From positions 28,966 through 67,774 of the forward strand of contig NZ_JAGGQL010000042.1 in NCBI RefSeq assembly GCF_018613315.1: a stretch of 38,809 nt of DNA, given 5' to 3'. The stretch comes from Bacillus sp. ISL-37. GTDB taxonomy: Bacteria; Bacillota; Bacilli; Bacillales; Cytobacillaceae. A program made the translations under genes and the position numbers. The notes under the pieces are model-generated. The model saw only the letters and a list, made by a program, of their open reading frames with translations, searched no databases and was not told the DNA's origin. This document shows positions 25,206 to 33,339 of this stretch, piece by piece; position 1 is the stretch's first letter, and every line of letters begins with the position of its first letter.

Positions 25206-28200
25206 TCAACCTTTATTGAAGTTTTTAATATTTAACAGTGCCCTTTTAACGGTATCAATAGAGAAGTTATCATCAAGTGCAGACGTAATCCCTTCAAAAT
25301 ACTCTGTGATCTGCTCTGAAAAATCCTCCTGGACTTTTACAAACTCCCGAACCAATTCAGGCTGATAATGATTTTTCAGCCTAGCATTCTCTTCTTCAAG
25401 ATACTCACCTGCAGGTCCATGTAAAAGTTTTTCAAGTTCATCCGCCATTAATTTCTTTTCATTCTTCTCAAAGAAGGATTTAGGATTCTTAAACATACCA
25501 AGGGTTTTCCTAAACTTGGTACGATCAATGTTTTGATATGCTGTTTCAAATTCTATGCCAGCAAGTGGACCACTATCTGTTGCAGAAATGGAAACCGAAG
25601 AGTTAATTTTCAATAGTTCACTTAACAGAGCTTCCTGGAACTCTTTTAATACCCGGATAATAAACGCTTCGGTCCTTAAAGACGTTGCTCTCATCTCCTG
25701 AGCCAGGTCATATCCAATGCTTTCAATCAACTCATCGAGCGCTGCTTCAAGGGCCTTCTTCATATTGCGTCCATCATCCTTTAATAGCGCAGGATTGAAT
25801 GCCTCCCTGAAAAAGTCACCGAAACGGATGAATAAACGCTGACGAATGTAATAAGTCAATTCATCGGCCTCGAGGTTCAAGCGTTCCTCAAGTACTGCTG
25901 ATTTCTTTTGTGATAAAATACGCAGCATTTCTTCCTTTTCAGATAGAAGTTTTCGTCGTCTATCAGCTTTCGCTGCCTTGTCTTCTTCTGCAGAGCTGAT
26001 CATTTCCTCGATCGTACCCACAGCCTGGCGCCATTTTGCCTCAGCGGCCTCGACAGCCATATTCATCAGGTCATTGGCGATGAATGTATAAAACGCCTTT
26101 TCAAATTGATTAAATAGGTGGTCTCCGCCAGACTCATTTTCCAGCTTCCCATTAAGGCCCTTTAAACTGGAAACAGGAAATAGATGCGGATTCCTGATGC
26201 CGTATTGGACAAGCTGGCCCTCAACATACTCTAAAACGGCTTCCTGTTCTTCCTCCGAATTCGCTAAATCAACGGCATTGACAATGAAGAACATTTTATC
26301 AAGTTCAAAGGTATCCTTGACCCTGCCAAGCTGAATCAGGAACTCGCGATCAGCTTTTGAGAACGCGTGGTTATAGTAGGTTACAAATAAAATAGCATCT
26401 GAATTCTTGATATAATCAAAAGCTACCCCAGTATGGCGGGCATTGATTGAATCAGCACCTGGTGTATCAACAAGGGTTATCCCCTCTCTCGTAAGATCAC
26501 AATCATAATAAACCTCAATCCACTCAACAAAACAGGATTTCTCTTCTTCAGCAACATACCCTCGGAATGATTCAAAATCCACCAAAAGCTTTTCTCCGAA
26601 ACTGTTTTTAAAATCGCTGAATCCCTTGGCAAAGGCCTGCAGGAATGAGTAATGCGTCTTTTCTGCCGCACTGTAACCGCTATCCTCGGATTTGAGACTA
26701 TTGATTTGATCGATCGCTCGCTCGAAATCAGATGTGTTCTTGCCGAATAATCCTAGAGATCGGTCCAGTTCTTTCAGCAATTCGTCGGAACTTTTGATTT
26801 TGACAATTACCGTTCCATGAGGATACTCAGTTGTGACCGGTTTAATTTTATTAATAGCAGCAGTTGTCGGATTTGGAGATACCGGCAAAATCCGCTCCCC
26901 TACCAGAGCATTCGCGAAAGAAGATTTTCCAGCACTGAATGCGCCAAACAAGGCAACAGTGAATTCTCTTTCTTTTAACCGTGCAGCTTTATCCTTCAAT
27001 TCACGGGCGATTTTTTTCAAGCCAGGTATAGCTTCAATCTGTTCAGATGTAAAATTCATTTTCCCGACCAGCTGCTGTTGTTCTTCGTGAAATTGCTCTA
27101 TACCATTCCCCACTTGCTCGACAGGAGCTTCTACTGATGGAACGGTTTTTTCTCTGGTGGTGTTGGCAGAAACAGAATCACTATTTATAATCACTTCCGG
27201 CTCATCTTCGGCAACTTTAAAAATAAGGAAGTCTTCCTCTTTATATTCTGCAGGTTCGCCATAGAGAATTTCCGATACAAGTCTACGTTGCTGGGAAAGG
27301 TTTTCCTGTGTTGAATCCAACGCTTTCCACGCGGATAAAAGCTTCTCGAGGTTTTCTTCTTTTTTGAGAAGTTCATTTACCTCCTCATCATCATGACCTT
27401 TTACATGGTCGATGAACTGTCCCTTAATTGGCTCAAGCCTTCTTCTTGCGAGATTCTTCAATGCCTCAGCGACATCATTTGTATAGTTGAGGACATAGTC
27501 CCCAGATAGTCTCGCACCAGGTTTAACGGCATCTGAGAGCAGCTCTTTTTGGAACTCAATCTTGAAACCATTTGCTGCTGCCTGCAGCTCTGTCTGGGAA
27601 AGATTATGCTTCTTGATCAGCTTTGATAGAAAATCCTTGATATGCCAGTCGAGCTGGGATTGTACTTTATCCTCCAGTTCCCGGTAGAAATTGTCTAATC
27701 TAGCTGAGCGTTCCTGTTCTGTTTTTTGTTTTGAAAATAACAAGCCCACTTTAAAGTCTGGCTGCCTTGACTGCAGATAAGCCTCTGCCAACTCCCTGGT
27801 CTGGAATGGCATTAGATAGGCGTTTTTTAAGATATCATTGAGTCCATCACGGAATTCCCGTTCAGGGTCCCGTTCAACCTGGATTTTTTCAATATGCTTT
27901 CTTATGTCATCAAGATCTACTGACAGCTGTTGTCGCTCACTGTCAGAGATTCCTTCCAGGATCGTCTCAAATTGATCTATTTCTTCAGCAACATTCTGAT
28001 GAAGACTCGCCAAATGGTCCTCCGACAGCTTTTCTAACGACTTAAAAATTGAAACTGGCAGTATTTCTTTTCTCTTGCCCTTTCGCTCCATGATAAATGA
28101 TCGAAGCTCTTGAAACTGGTTATGTGGTGATTCAGGGTATTTCAACGACGTATAAAAAATCCCTGCATGCTTTACTCCCCAGTCAGCAAAGGAATCTTCA

Positions 28201-28862
28201 ACACTTTGCTTAAACTGATTAAAAGACAATTCTGCATCCTGATGTTTGTCAACCTGGTTGATAATCAAGTAAAGTTCTTTTCCTGCGTCCGTTAATTCCT
28301 TTGTAAAAAGGAAATTAAGTTCTGATTGAACATGGTTATAATCCATCATATAAAAAACGATGTCTGACAGATGGAGAGCAGATTCAGTCGCTATGCGGTG
28401 GGCATCATCAGTAGAATCAATTCCCGGTGTATCCATGATGACTGCCTGTTCCAGGAACTCGGCCCCATTATGGCTGATTTCAATAGCCTGGATTTGTTCA
28501 CCATCCTTACAGTACGTCTTGACGGTTTCATAATCATACGGAGCCGGATACAGACGAGACCCGCCGTCTTTAAAGATGACCTTAGCATATTCAGAGCCTG
28601 ATTTGATCCTCACCAGATTCGCACTGGTTGGGATTGGGCTTGACGGCAGGATGTTGTCACCGATCAATTTGTTGATCATGCTCGATTTCCCTGCAGAAAA
28701 GTGTCCGCAAAAAGCGATTGAAAATTCTTCTTCAACTGCTTTCCTACCCAATTCCTTTGCTTTTTCTGCTGTATCTTCGTCGTTATTTGTATTCATTAAA
28801 TTATATAAAGATAAAATCTTTCCAAGAAGCTTTTGATCTTGCTGTGTAATAGTCTGGCCCAT
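25206..28862 (-). CDS. dynA: Bacterial dynamin-like protein DynA (YpbR)
   Basis: At 1218 residues this is a fused double dynamin. Each half has a GTPase and long helical stalk. The first GTPase has G1 GHFSAGKSS (residues 53-61), G3 DTPGIDS and G4 NQVD. The second has G1 GAFSAGKSS (near 645), G3 DTPGADS and G4 NAVD. The two-headed layout and size match B. subtilis DynA, which tethers and fuses membranes and helps cells survive membrane stress and phage release. The frame opens seven codons earlier at a TTG, but AAGGGG lies eight bases before the ATG at 28862, so that is the start. It leads an apparent operon with the two genes downstream. Confidence 0.96.
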   Translation of the reverse strand: MGQTITQQDQKLLGKILSLYNLMNTNNDEDTAEKAKELGRKAVEEEFSIAFCGHFSAGKSSMINKLIGDNILPSSPIPTSANLVRIKSGSEYAKVIFKDGGSRLYPAPYDYETVKTYCKDGEQIQAIEISHNGAEFLEQAVIMDTPGIDSTDDAHRIATESALHLSDIVFYMMDYNHVQSELNFLFTKELTDAGKELYLIINQVDKHQDAELSFNQFKQSVEDSFADWGVKHAGIFYTSLKYPESPHNQFQELRSFIMERKGKRKEILPVSIFKSLEKLSEDHLASLHQNVAEEIDQFETILEGISDSERQQLSVDLDDIRKHIEKIQVERDPEREFRDGLNDILKNAYLMPFQTRELAEAYLQSRQPDFKVGLLFSKQKTEQERSARLDNFYRELEDKVQSQLDWHIKDFLSKLIKKHNLSQTELQAAANGFKIEFQKELLSDAVKPGARLSGDYVLNYTNDVAEALKNLARRRLEPIKGQFIDHVKGHDDEEVNELLKKEENLEKLLSAWKALDSTQENLSQQRRLVSEILYGEPAEYKEEDFLIFKVAEDEPEVIINSDSVSANTTREKTVPSVEAPVEQVGNGIEQFHEEQQQLVGKMNFTSEQIEAIPGLKKIARELKDKAARLKEREFTVALFGAFSAGKSSFANALVGERILPVSPNPTTAAINKIKPVTTEYPHGTVIVKIKSSDELLKELDRSLGLFGKNTSDFERAIDQINSLKSEDSGYSAAEKTHYSFLQAFAKGFSDFKNSFGEKLLVDFESFRGYVAEEEKSCFVEWIEVYYDCDLTREGITLVDTPGADSINARHTGVAFDYIKNSDAILFVTYYNHAFSKADREFLIQLGRVKDTFELDKMFFIVNAVDLANSEEEQEAVLEYVEGQLVQYGIRNPHLFPVSSLKGLNGKLENESGGDHLFNQFEKAFYTFIANDLMNMAVEAAEAKWRQAVGTIEEMISSAEEDKAAKADRRRKLLSEKEEMLRILSQKKSAVLEERLNLEADELTYYIRQRLFIRFGDFFREAFNPALLKDDGRNMKKALEAALDELIESIGYDLAQEMRATSLRTEAFIIRVLKEFQEALLSELLKINSSVSISATDSGPLAGIEFETAYQNIDRTKFRKTLGMFKNPKSFFEKNEKKLMADELEKLLHGPAGEYLEEENARLKNHYQPELVREFVKVQEDFSEQITEYFEGITSALDDNFSIDTVKRALLNIKNFNKG

Positions 28863-29007
28863 TCCTCTAACCCCTTGTGACAAAATTGTGAATAACTTTA
28901 TTTTATATGATTTTTCGGTCTTTTCCTATAATTTCATTTTCGTCCCTTAGAAAAAGTAATGAAAAGCACATTAATTGCTCCAGTAAAGCACAAACAGGGA
29001 CAAAAAG

Positions 29008-29036
29008 AAAAAGCCCGAACCTAAGCCCGGACTTTC
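29008..29036 (-). terminator. Minus-strand terminator upstream of dynA
   Basis: AAGTCCGGGC, ttag, GTTCGGGCTT pairs over ten positions with G-U wobbles, then TTTTTCTTTTT on the minus strand. It ends the transcript coming from bpsA-bpsB and the short remnant, so dynA has its own promoter. Confidence 0.75.
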
Positions 29037-29059
29037 AATCTAAATGAGAATATAGTTTA

Positions 29060-29197
29060 TTAATGAGGTTTTAGTACATTGCTCAATACATATTTCATAA
29101 GTAAGGAATAAGCAGCTATAGTCGAAACAACTAACATGGAAACCATTGGTACGACACCATCCTTAAGGTTCTTTTTTAACTGAGAATTATTTTCATC
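29060..29197 (-). pseudogene. Short membrane-peptide frame that has lost its start codon
   Basis: A 45-codon open frame reads DENNSQLKKNLKDGVVP, then a hydrophobic segment VSMLVVSTIAAYSLLMKYV, and ends NVLKPH. A stop codon sits directly before it and there is no ATG, GTG or TTG at its head. One base out of frame is ATGAAAATAATT (start at 29196), which stops after six codons. Adding a single G (ATGGAAAATAAT) would join the two as MENNSQLKK. A one-base deletion, or a sequencing error, is the simplest reading. Alternatively a 28-residue peptide starts at the internal ATG near 29146. It lies between bpsB and a terminator; no family is recognised. Confidence 0.35.
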
Positions 29198-29244
29198 TTA
29201 AGAAAAGTGTAGCACTATTGATTATCATTTTCAATGGAAGGAGA

Positions 29245-29814
29245 TTAATTGTCACACTTATTTAACAAATTCGGGACGAAACGCCCCTGATTGGAGAATT
29301 CAGATTCATATTTTGTCAACTCTCTCAATGCCTTCTCCTCTGCAGGAATTCTGATAGATAAAATAAGGATATTCAACAAAGTAAAGACCGCCATTGTGAT
29401 ATAAGCATTGAACATCAATGGAATCACAATCAACTCGATCGCAACAATCAAATAGTTTGGATGCTTGATGATCTTATAAGGACCTCTTTTTACGACATTA
29501 GCCCCGGGAAGAATGATGATCTTTGTATTCCAGAACCTACCCAAAGAAGCTAGTGCCCAAATTCTCATTGCCTGTGTAAAAATAAACAGAGCAAGCAAGA
29601 CAGGCCAATAATCTGAAAGGTTTTTATCCAATAGGATCACTTCCAGAATAAAAGATATGAAAAAAGCTGTATGGATCGACACCATCGCAGGATAATGCCC
29701 CTGGCCGAATTCTACGGCTCCCTGATCTTTCATCCAGGCCTCATTTTTTCTGGCGATGACCAGTTCTGTTATCCGCTGAAAGATAATCAATCCGACAAAT
29801 ATGAGGAACACCAC
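29245..29814 (-). CDS. bpsB: Alkylpyrone methyltransferase BpsB (YpbQ), ICMT family
   Basis: The 189-residue integral membrane protein belongs to the isoprenylcysteine carboxyl methyltransferase family. It has about five hydrophobic segments and the SAM-binding block VVKRGPYKIIKHPNYLIVAIE, followed by IPAEEKALRELTKYESEF. In B. subtilis BpsB O-methylates the alkylpyrones made by BpsA. It starts (GTG at 29814 or the adjacent GTG at 29811) one base past the bpsA stop, with GGGAG a few bases upstream, so the pair is translationally coupled. Confidence 0.92.
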   Translation of the reverse strand: MVFLIFVGLIIFQRITELVIARKNEAWMKDQGAVEFGQGHYPAMVSIHTAFFISFILEVILLDKNLSDYWPVLLALFIFTQAMRIWALASLGRFWNTKIIILPGANVVKRGPYKIIKHPNYLIVAIELIVIPLMFNAYITMAVFTLLNILILSIRIPAEEKALRELTKYESEFSNQGRFVPNLLNKCDN

Positions 29815-29815
29815 G

Positions 29816-30901
29816 TTACTCCCACCTCATCAATAGCAATTCCGAGCTAAAACCTGGACCAAGTGCAGCACCCAGTCCAAGATCTCCTGCCTTCGCTGTC
29901 TCCATGAACCTTCTTAATACATATAGTATGGTCGCAGAAGACATATTCCCGTATTCTTTTAAGACGTCCAGGGAAGTCTCGGTCATTGTTTCAGGAAACT
30001 TCATGGCAGAAACGTAGGCTTCCAATACTTTCTTACCTCCTGGGTGCGCAATAAAATGATCAAGATCTGGAACATCAAGACCATTGGTATTTAAAAACCT
30101 TAAGACATTTGGCTGAAGCCAGTTTTGAATGATCGTCGGTATATCCTTCGAAAATACGACATACAATCCCTCATTCTTCACTTCCCATCCCATAACATCT
30201 TCAGAATCAGGCATCGTTGTGGACTGTGTCCCGATAATATTAGGTGCAGCATCTTTTTTCATTATATTTTCATAGCCAGAATCATCACCACAGACCAGGG
30301 CACAGGCAACCCCGTCTGCAAACAATGAAGTTCCGATCAGGTTGCTCTTTGATCGATCGTTCCGCTGGAAGGTTAAACTGCATAATTCAACGGATAGCAC
30401 AAGTACTTTCGCCTTCGGGTAGGCCAGGCAGTACTCATAAGCACGCGAAAGCCCGCTTGCCCCTCCTGCACACCCGAGGCCCCAAATCGGAATCCTTTTA
30501 GTGTATTGTGATGATGGCAATATATTCATTATTCTCGCATCAATACTAGGAGTCGACACACCTGTGCTGCTGATGGTAAAAATAGCATCGATCTCTTCAA
30601 GGGGGACTTCGTCTTTTAAAAATACATCACTCTTCAGGCAATTAGAGATCGCTTTTGCCCCAAGTTCCACAGCTGCCTCGATATAGGCATTATTCTTCTC
30701 TTCAAAAGTATGGTCACTTTCAAACCAATCAAGATCTTTGGCAAAATGGCGTTTCTCGATTTGGCCGTTCTGGAAAACGGTGAGCAGCCTATTTATATCC
30801 TTAAAGGATTCCTTGAATAGCTTTTCTGCGAAATCCATTACCTTTTCTTGTTCTATTGTAAATGGCGGCAATGCTTCTGCAATGGATATGACTCTTGGCA
30901 T
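29816..30901 (-). CDS. bpsA: Type III polyketide synthase BpsA (BcsA), alkylpyrone synthase
   Basis: This is a 361-residue chalcone-synthase-fold enzyme that extends long-chain fatty acyl-CoA with malonyl-CoA to tri- and tetraketide alkylpyrones. The catalytic triad is Cys144 (WGLGCAGGASGLS), His286 (DHFIAHPGG) and Asn319 (EYGNMSSAT), and the C-terminal GLGAALGPGFSSELLLMRW is typical. The ATG follows GAGGAGAG. That SD is inside an inverted repeat with an upstream partner (see 30904-30958). The older name bcsA is misleading, as it has nothing to do with cellulose. The biological role of the pyrones is uncertain; membrane or spore lipids have been considered. Confidence 0.95.
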   Translation of the reverse strand: MPRVISIAEALPPFTIEQEKVMDFAEKLFKESFKDINRLLTVFQNGQIEKRHFAKDLDWFESDHTFEEKNNAYIEAAVELGAKAISNCLKSDVFLKDEVPLEEIDAIFTISSTGVSTPSIDARIMNILPSSQYTKRIPIWGLGCAGGASGLSRAYEYCLAYPKAKVLVLSVELCSLTFQRNDRSKSNLIGTSLFADGVACALVCGDDSGYENIMKKDAAPNIIGTQSTTMPDSEDVMGWEVKNEGLYVVFSKDIPTIIQNWLQPNVLRFLNTNGLDVPDLDHFIAHPGGKKVLEAYVSAMKFPETMTETSLDVLKEYGNMSSATILYVLRRFMETAKAGDLGLGAALGPGFSSELLLMRWE

Positions 30902-30903
30902 GT

Positions 30904-30958
30904 TATACTCTCCTCACATCTATGTACGGTTACTTTTTCCATTTACCCAGAGAGTATA
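30904..30958 (-). promoter_or_regulatory. Inverted repeat that could hide the bpsA ribosome binding site
   Basis: On the minus strand TATACTCTC (30950-30958) is the exact complement of GAGAGTATA (30904-30912). The second arm overlaps the bpsA Shine-Dalgarno GAGGAGAG, five bases before the ATG. If both are on the mRNA, a 9-bp stem with a 37-base loop would block initiation. It could instead be a two-site operator. Confidence 0.35.
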
Positions 30959-30983
30959 CAGTCAAACTAGCTTAGACTAAAAC

Positions 30984-31019
30984 GAAAAAAAAAGCTTTCC
31001 CCACAATCGGGGAAAGCCT
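30984..31019 (-). terminator. Terminator downstream of the SDR gene
   Basis: GCTTTCCCC, six bases, GGGGAAAGC, followed on the minus strand by nine T. It isolates bpsA from the SDR gene upstream. Confidence 0.9.
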
Positions 31020-31228
31020 AACGTTTTGAAGGAGTTGCTGTGCAAGTTCATTATACAATGCTCTCTTGCCTTATACATTATAAAATCTTTACCAGTTGAC
31101 AATCGATAGGTCTTTAACAAAATCATTCATGTCAGTGACCTTTTTCGGGTAAAAGCTCCTTCCTTTAAACCGTAAAGATGCTATTCGGATTAAGAAGAGC
31201 TCCTTTGAGTAATTCTACCTTCTCTTGA
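31020..31228 (-). other. Long 3' region after the SDR gene, with a possible 13-codon ORF
   Basis: Between the SDR stop and its terminator lie about 210 bases with no standard gene. On the minus strand AAAGG, eight bases, ATG opens a 13-codon frame (31089-31130, MNDFVKDLSIVNW). Just upstream another frame reads SDQEKVELLKGALLNPNSIF before a stop. Both look somewhat protein-like and could be decayed coding sequence. Two TATAAT-like hexamers (minus strand, near 31080 and 31055) lack good -35 partners. Confidence 0.25.
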
Positions 31229-32002
31229 TCAGAATCCGTGAATCGTCATACCTCCGTCGACGAATAAAGTTTGGCCTGTCACATAGTTTCCTGCGTCAGA
31301 ACTTAGGAAGACAACTGGTCCTACCAGCTCAGGCAATTCCCCAATTCTCTTCAACGGCGTTACTGCAAGGATGTCTTCAACATACGCTTCATCTGCCAAT
31401 AGCTTTTCAGTCAGAGGTGTTTTGAAATACCATGGACCAATTGAATTCACATTAATACCGTATTGTCCCCATTCCATCGCGAGCACCTTTGTCATCTGCA
31501 TTAGGGCTGCCTTAGTTGCCGCATAGACGACACCGGTCCTAAGGGCTACTTGCCCCGCTACAGACGCGATATTGATGATTTTGCCTCCTGATTGCTGTCC
31601 CTTCATGACTTTCCCGGCTTCCTGAGACATCATGAAGGCTGATTTTAAATTGGTATCCATGATCGTTTGCCATTCTTCATCCGTCGCCTCTAATGCCTTG
31701 GAACGGATATTCATGCCAGCATTATTGACAAGTATATCAATCTTTCCCCATTCAGTGCGTACTGCTGAAATTGATTTATGTACTTGATCCCTATTTGTTA
31801 CATCTGTTGGGAGCACGAGAGTTTTATTCCCTAATTTTTCAATTACCGATGAAGTTTCCTTAAGATCCTCCTCCGTTCGTGCAAGTAAGGCAACATTTGC
31901 TCCAGCTTCAGCAAGTCCGATCGCAATCGCCCTGCCAATCCCTCTTCCCGCACCAGTCACTACTGCCGTTTTACCCTTCAAATCAAAAGATGGCAAAAAC
32001 AT
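31229..32002 (-). CDS. Short-chain dehydrogenase/reductase (SDR) family
   Basis: The 257-residue classical SDR has TGAGRGIGRAIA (about 15-26) for cofactor binding and NNAGMNIRS. The catalytic Ser is in NIASVAGQ, and VYAATKAAL gives Tyr-X3-Lys. The ending TGQTLFVDGGMTIHGF is typical. ALLARTEEDL after strand 2 lacks a clear Asp, so NADP may be preferred (inference). Relatives are often annotated 3-oxoacyl-ACP reductase or gluconate 5-dehydrogenase; the substrate is open. Three ATGs are in frame at the start. The one at 32002 has GGAGG nine bases upstream and is chosen over 32011 and 32008. It may follow the zinc-ribbon gene at 32104, but a terminator intervenes. Confidence 0.9.
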   Translation of the reverse strand: MFLPSFDLKGKTAVVTGAGRGIGRAIAIGLAEAGANVALLARTEEDLKETSSVIEKLGNKTLVLPTDVTNRDQVHKSISAVRTEWGKIDILVNNAGMNIRSKALEATDEEWQTIMDTNLKSAFMMSQEAGKVMKGQQSGGKIINIASVAGQVALRTGVVYAATKAALMQMTKVLAMEWGQYGINVNSIGPWYFKTPLTEKLLADEAYVEDILAVTPLKRIGELPELVGPVVFLSSDAGNYVTGQTLFVDGGMTIHGF

Positions 32003-32079
32003 ACACATCATCCTCCTGCTCTAAATTGACTTAATTTTAACATAATACGCAGGAAAATTAGGTTTACTCGCCTGGCAAA

Positions 32080-32104
32080 AGAAAAAGCACCAAACCAGGT
32101 GCTC
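32080..32104 (-). terminator. Terminator of the 41-residue zinc-ribbon gene
   Basis: AGCACC, six bases, GGTGCT, then TTTTTCTTTT on the minus strand, starting directly after the TAG stop. Confidence 0.85.
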
Positions 32105-32229
32105 TATTTCTCGTTGGACTGATTTTGCACCTCAATCCAGATTTGTTTTTCTGCTGCTCCGCCACATTTTTTACATAATCGCACTTCATCATATATGAGG
32201 CGGCAATGTTCACAATAAAACTTTTGCAT
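32104..32229 (-). CDS. 41-residue zinc-ribbon protein
   Basis: This frame was found by hand: MQKFYCEHCRLIYDEVRLCK, then KCGGAAEKQIWIEVQ and NQSNEK. Two Cys-X2-Cys pairs (Cys6/Cys9 and Cys19/Cys22) spaced by nine residues form a classic rubredoxin-like zinc knuckle pair. AGGAAGTGG lies upstream of the ATG. It has its own terminator and reads as a complete gene. I do not know a named family; such tiny ribbons may bind RNA or another protein. Confidence 0.75.
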   Translation of the reverse strand: MQKFYCEHCRLIYDEVRLCKKCGGAAEKQIWIEVQNQSNEK

Positions 32230-32439
32230 ATTTACCACTTCCTGAAAGATCCATTTTCTATTAGTTTATTAGCTTTGCGCAGAATGGTGATACCTGTTTT
32301 TCATAAAACCTAATGATGTTAAAAGAGGTAGCTAATTACCTTTGATCCTAGTTAGATTTAAAGTTTTTTAATTTCTGGATGATTATGGTCGCTAGTTTTA
32401 GGACTAAGCATTTAGACGTCAAAAAGATCACTGTTATTT

Positions 32440-33064
32440 TGACAGGTTTGATGATGAAGTGGACAAAGCTGTCATGATTAATCTGTTTTTTTGACAGCTT
32501 TGATGGCGAATTGGACAAAGCTGTCATGATTCCTCTGCTTTTTTGACAGCTTTGATGGTGAAGTGGACAAAGCTGTCAAAATTACTCTGCTTTTTTGACA
32601 GCTTTGATGGTGAAGTGGACAAAGCTGTCATGATTCCTCTGCTTTTTTGACAGCTTTGATGGTGAAGTGGACAAAGCTGTCAAAATTACTCTGCTTTTTT
32701 GACAGCTTTGATGGTGAAGTGGGCAAAGCTGTCATGATTCCTCTGTTTTTTTGACAGGTTTGATGGTGAAGAGACCAAAGCTGTCATGATTCCTCTGTTT
32801 TTTTGACAGCTTTGATGGTGAAGAGACCAAAGCTGTCATGATTCCTCTGTTTTTTTGACAGGTTTGATGGCGAATTGGACAAAGCTGTCAAGATTACTCT
32901 GTTATTTTGACAGGTTTGCAGGTGAAGAGACCAAAGCTGTCATGATTCCTCTGTTTTTTTGACAGCTTTGATGGTGAAGAGACCAAAGCTGTAATGATTC
33001 CTCTGTTTATTTGACAGGTTTGCAGATGCAGAGACCAAAGCTGTCATGATTCCTTTGTTCTCCA
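32440..33064. repeat. 52-bp tandem repeat array D (12 units)
   Basis: TGACA occurs at 32440 and every 52 bases up to 33012, twelve times with no insertion or deletion. TGTCA (one TGTAA, one or two other changes) follows each after 25 bases, and the next TGACA after 17. The arms extend to TGACAGCTTTG / CAAAGCTGTCA, an 11-bp inverted repeat with a 13-base loop, in the best units. Two unit subtypes (AAGTGGACAAAG and AAGAGACCAAAG) are clustered, suggesting block duplication. The array lies between the divergent zinc-ribbon gene and oxidase operon. 32230-32439 shows no gene. Confidence 0.97.
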
Positions 33065-33101
33065 ATGTCAAGTCGATCTATCACATTCTAATCCGTTAGT
33101 T

Positions 33102-33117
33102 TGTGATTTTGCTCACT
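33102..33117. promoter_or_regulatory. CRP/FNR-like (or Rex-like) palindrome, site 1
   Basis: TGTGA, six bases, TCACT differs from the Bacillus FNR consensus TGTGA-N6-TCACA only at the last base. With its flanking T it also fits the Rex half-site TTGTGA. It lies about 115 bases ahead of the likely oxidase transcript start. Confidence 0.45.
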
Positions 33118-33166
33118 TTTTCACAAGGTGATTTTCACAGATTATTCACAATTACCCCTCGTACCA

Positions 33167-33182
33167 TGTGACTTAAATCACT
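33167..33182. promoter_or_regulatory. CRP/FNR-like palindrome, site 2, in activator position
   Basis: TGTGA, six bases, TCACT again. If its centre (33174.5) is at -41.5, transcription starts at 33216 and the -10 element is TAACAT at 33204-33209, which agrees at four of six positions. Extra TCACA half-sites lie between the two palindromes (33121, 33135, 33146). Confidence 0.5.
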
Positions 33183-33339
33183 GTATTGACGCGTTTTCAC
33201 CATTAACATAGTAAATATATCAGGTATGAACAATTTGTGAACTGTCTTAAACCGTATTTACGTTTCCAAATTGTTTTGTATTATGAGAATGTACTTATCA
33301 TTTATAAACGAACATTTTATACGAAGGGAGTGGACCGGA

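Noticed and set aside
25206-28862. Two separate GTPase genes or a gene fusion error in dynA
   Set aside because: Bacillus DynA naturally contains two dynamin units in one chain, and the frame is uninterrupted.
32440-33064. CRISPR array
   Set aside because: The whole unit repeats at a fixed 52 bp. There are no unique spacers between conserved repeats and no cas genes in the window.
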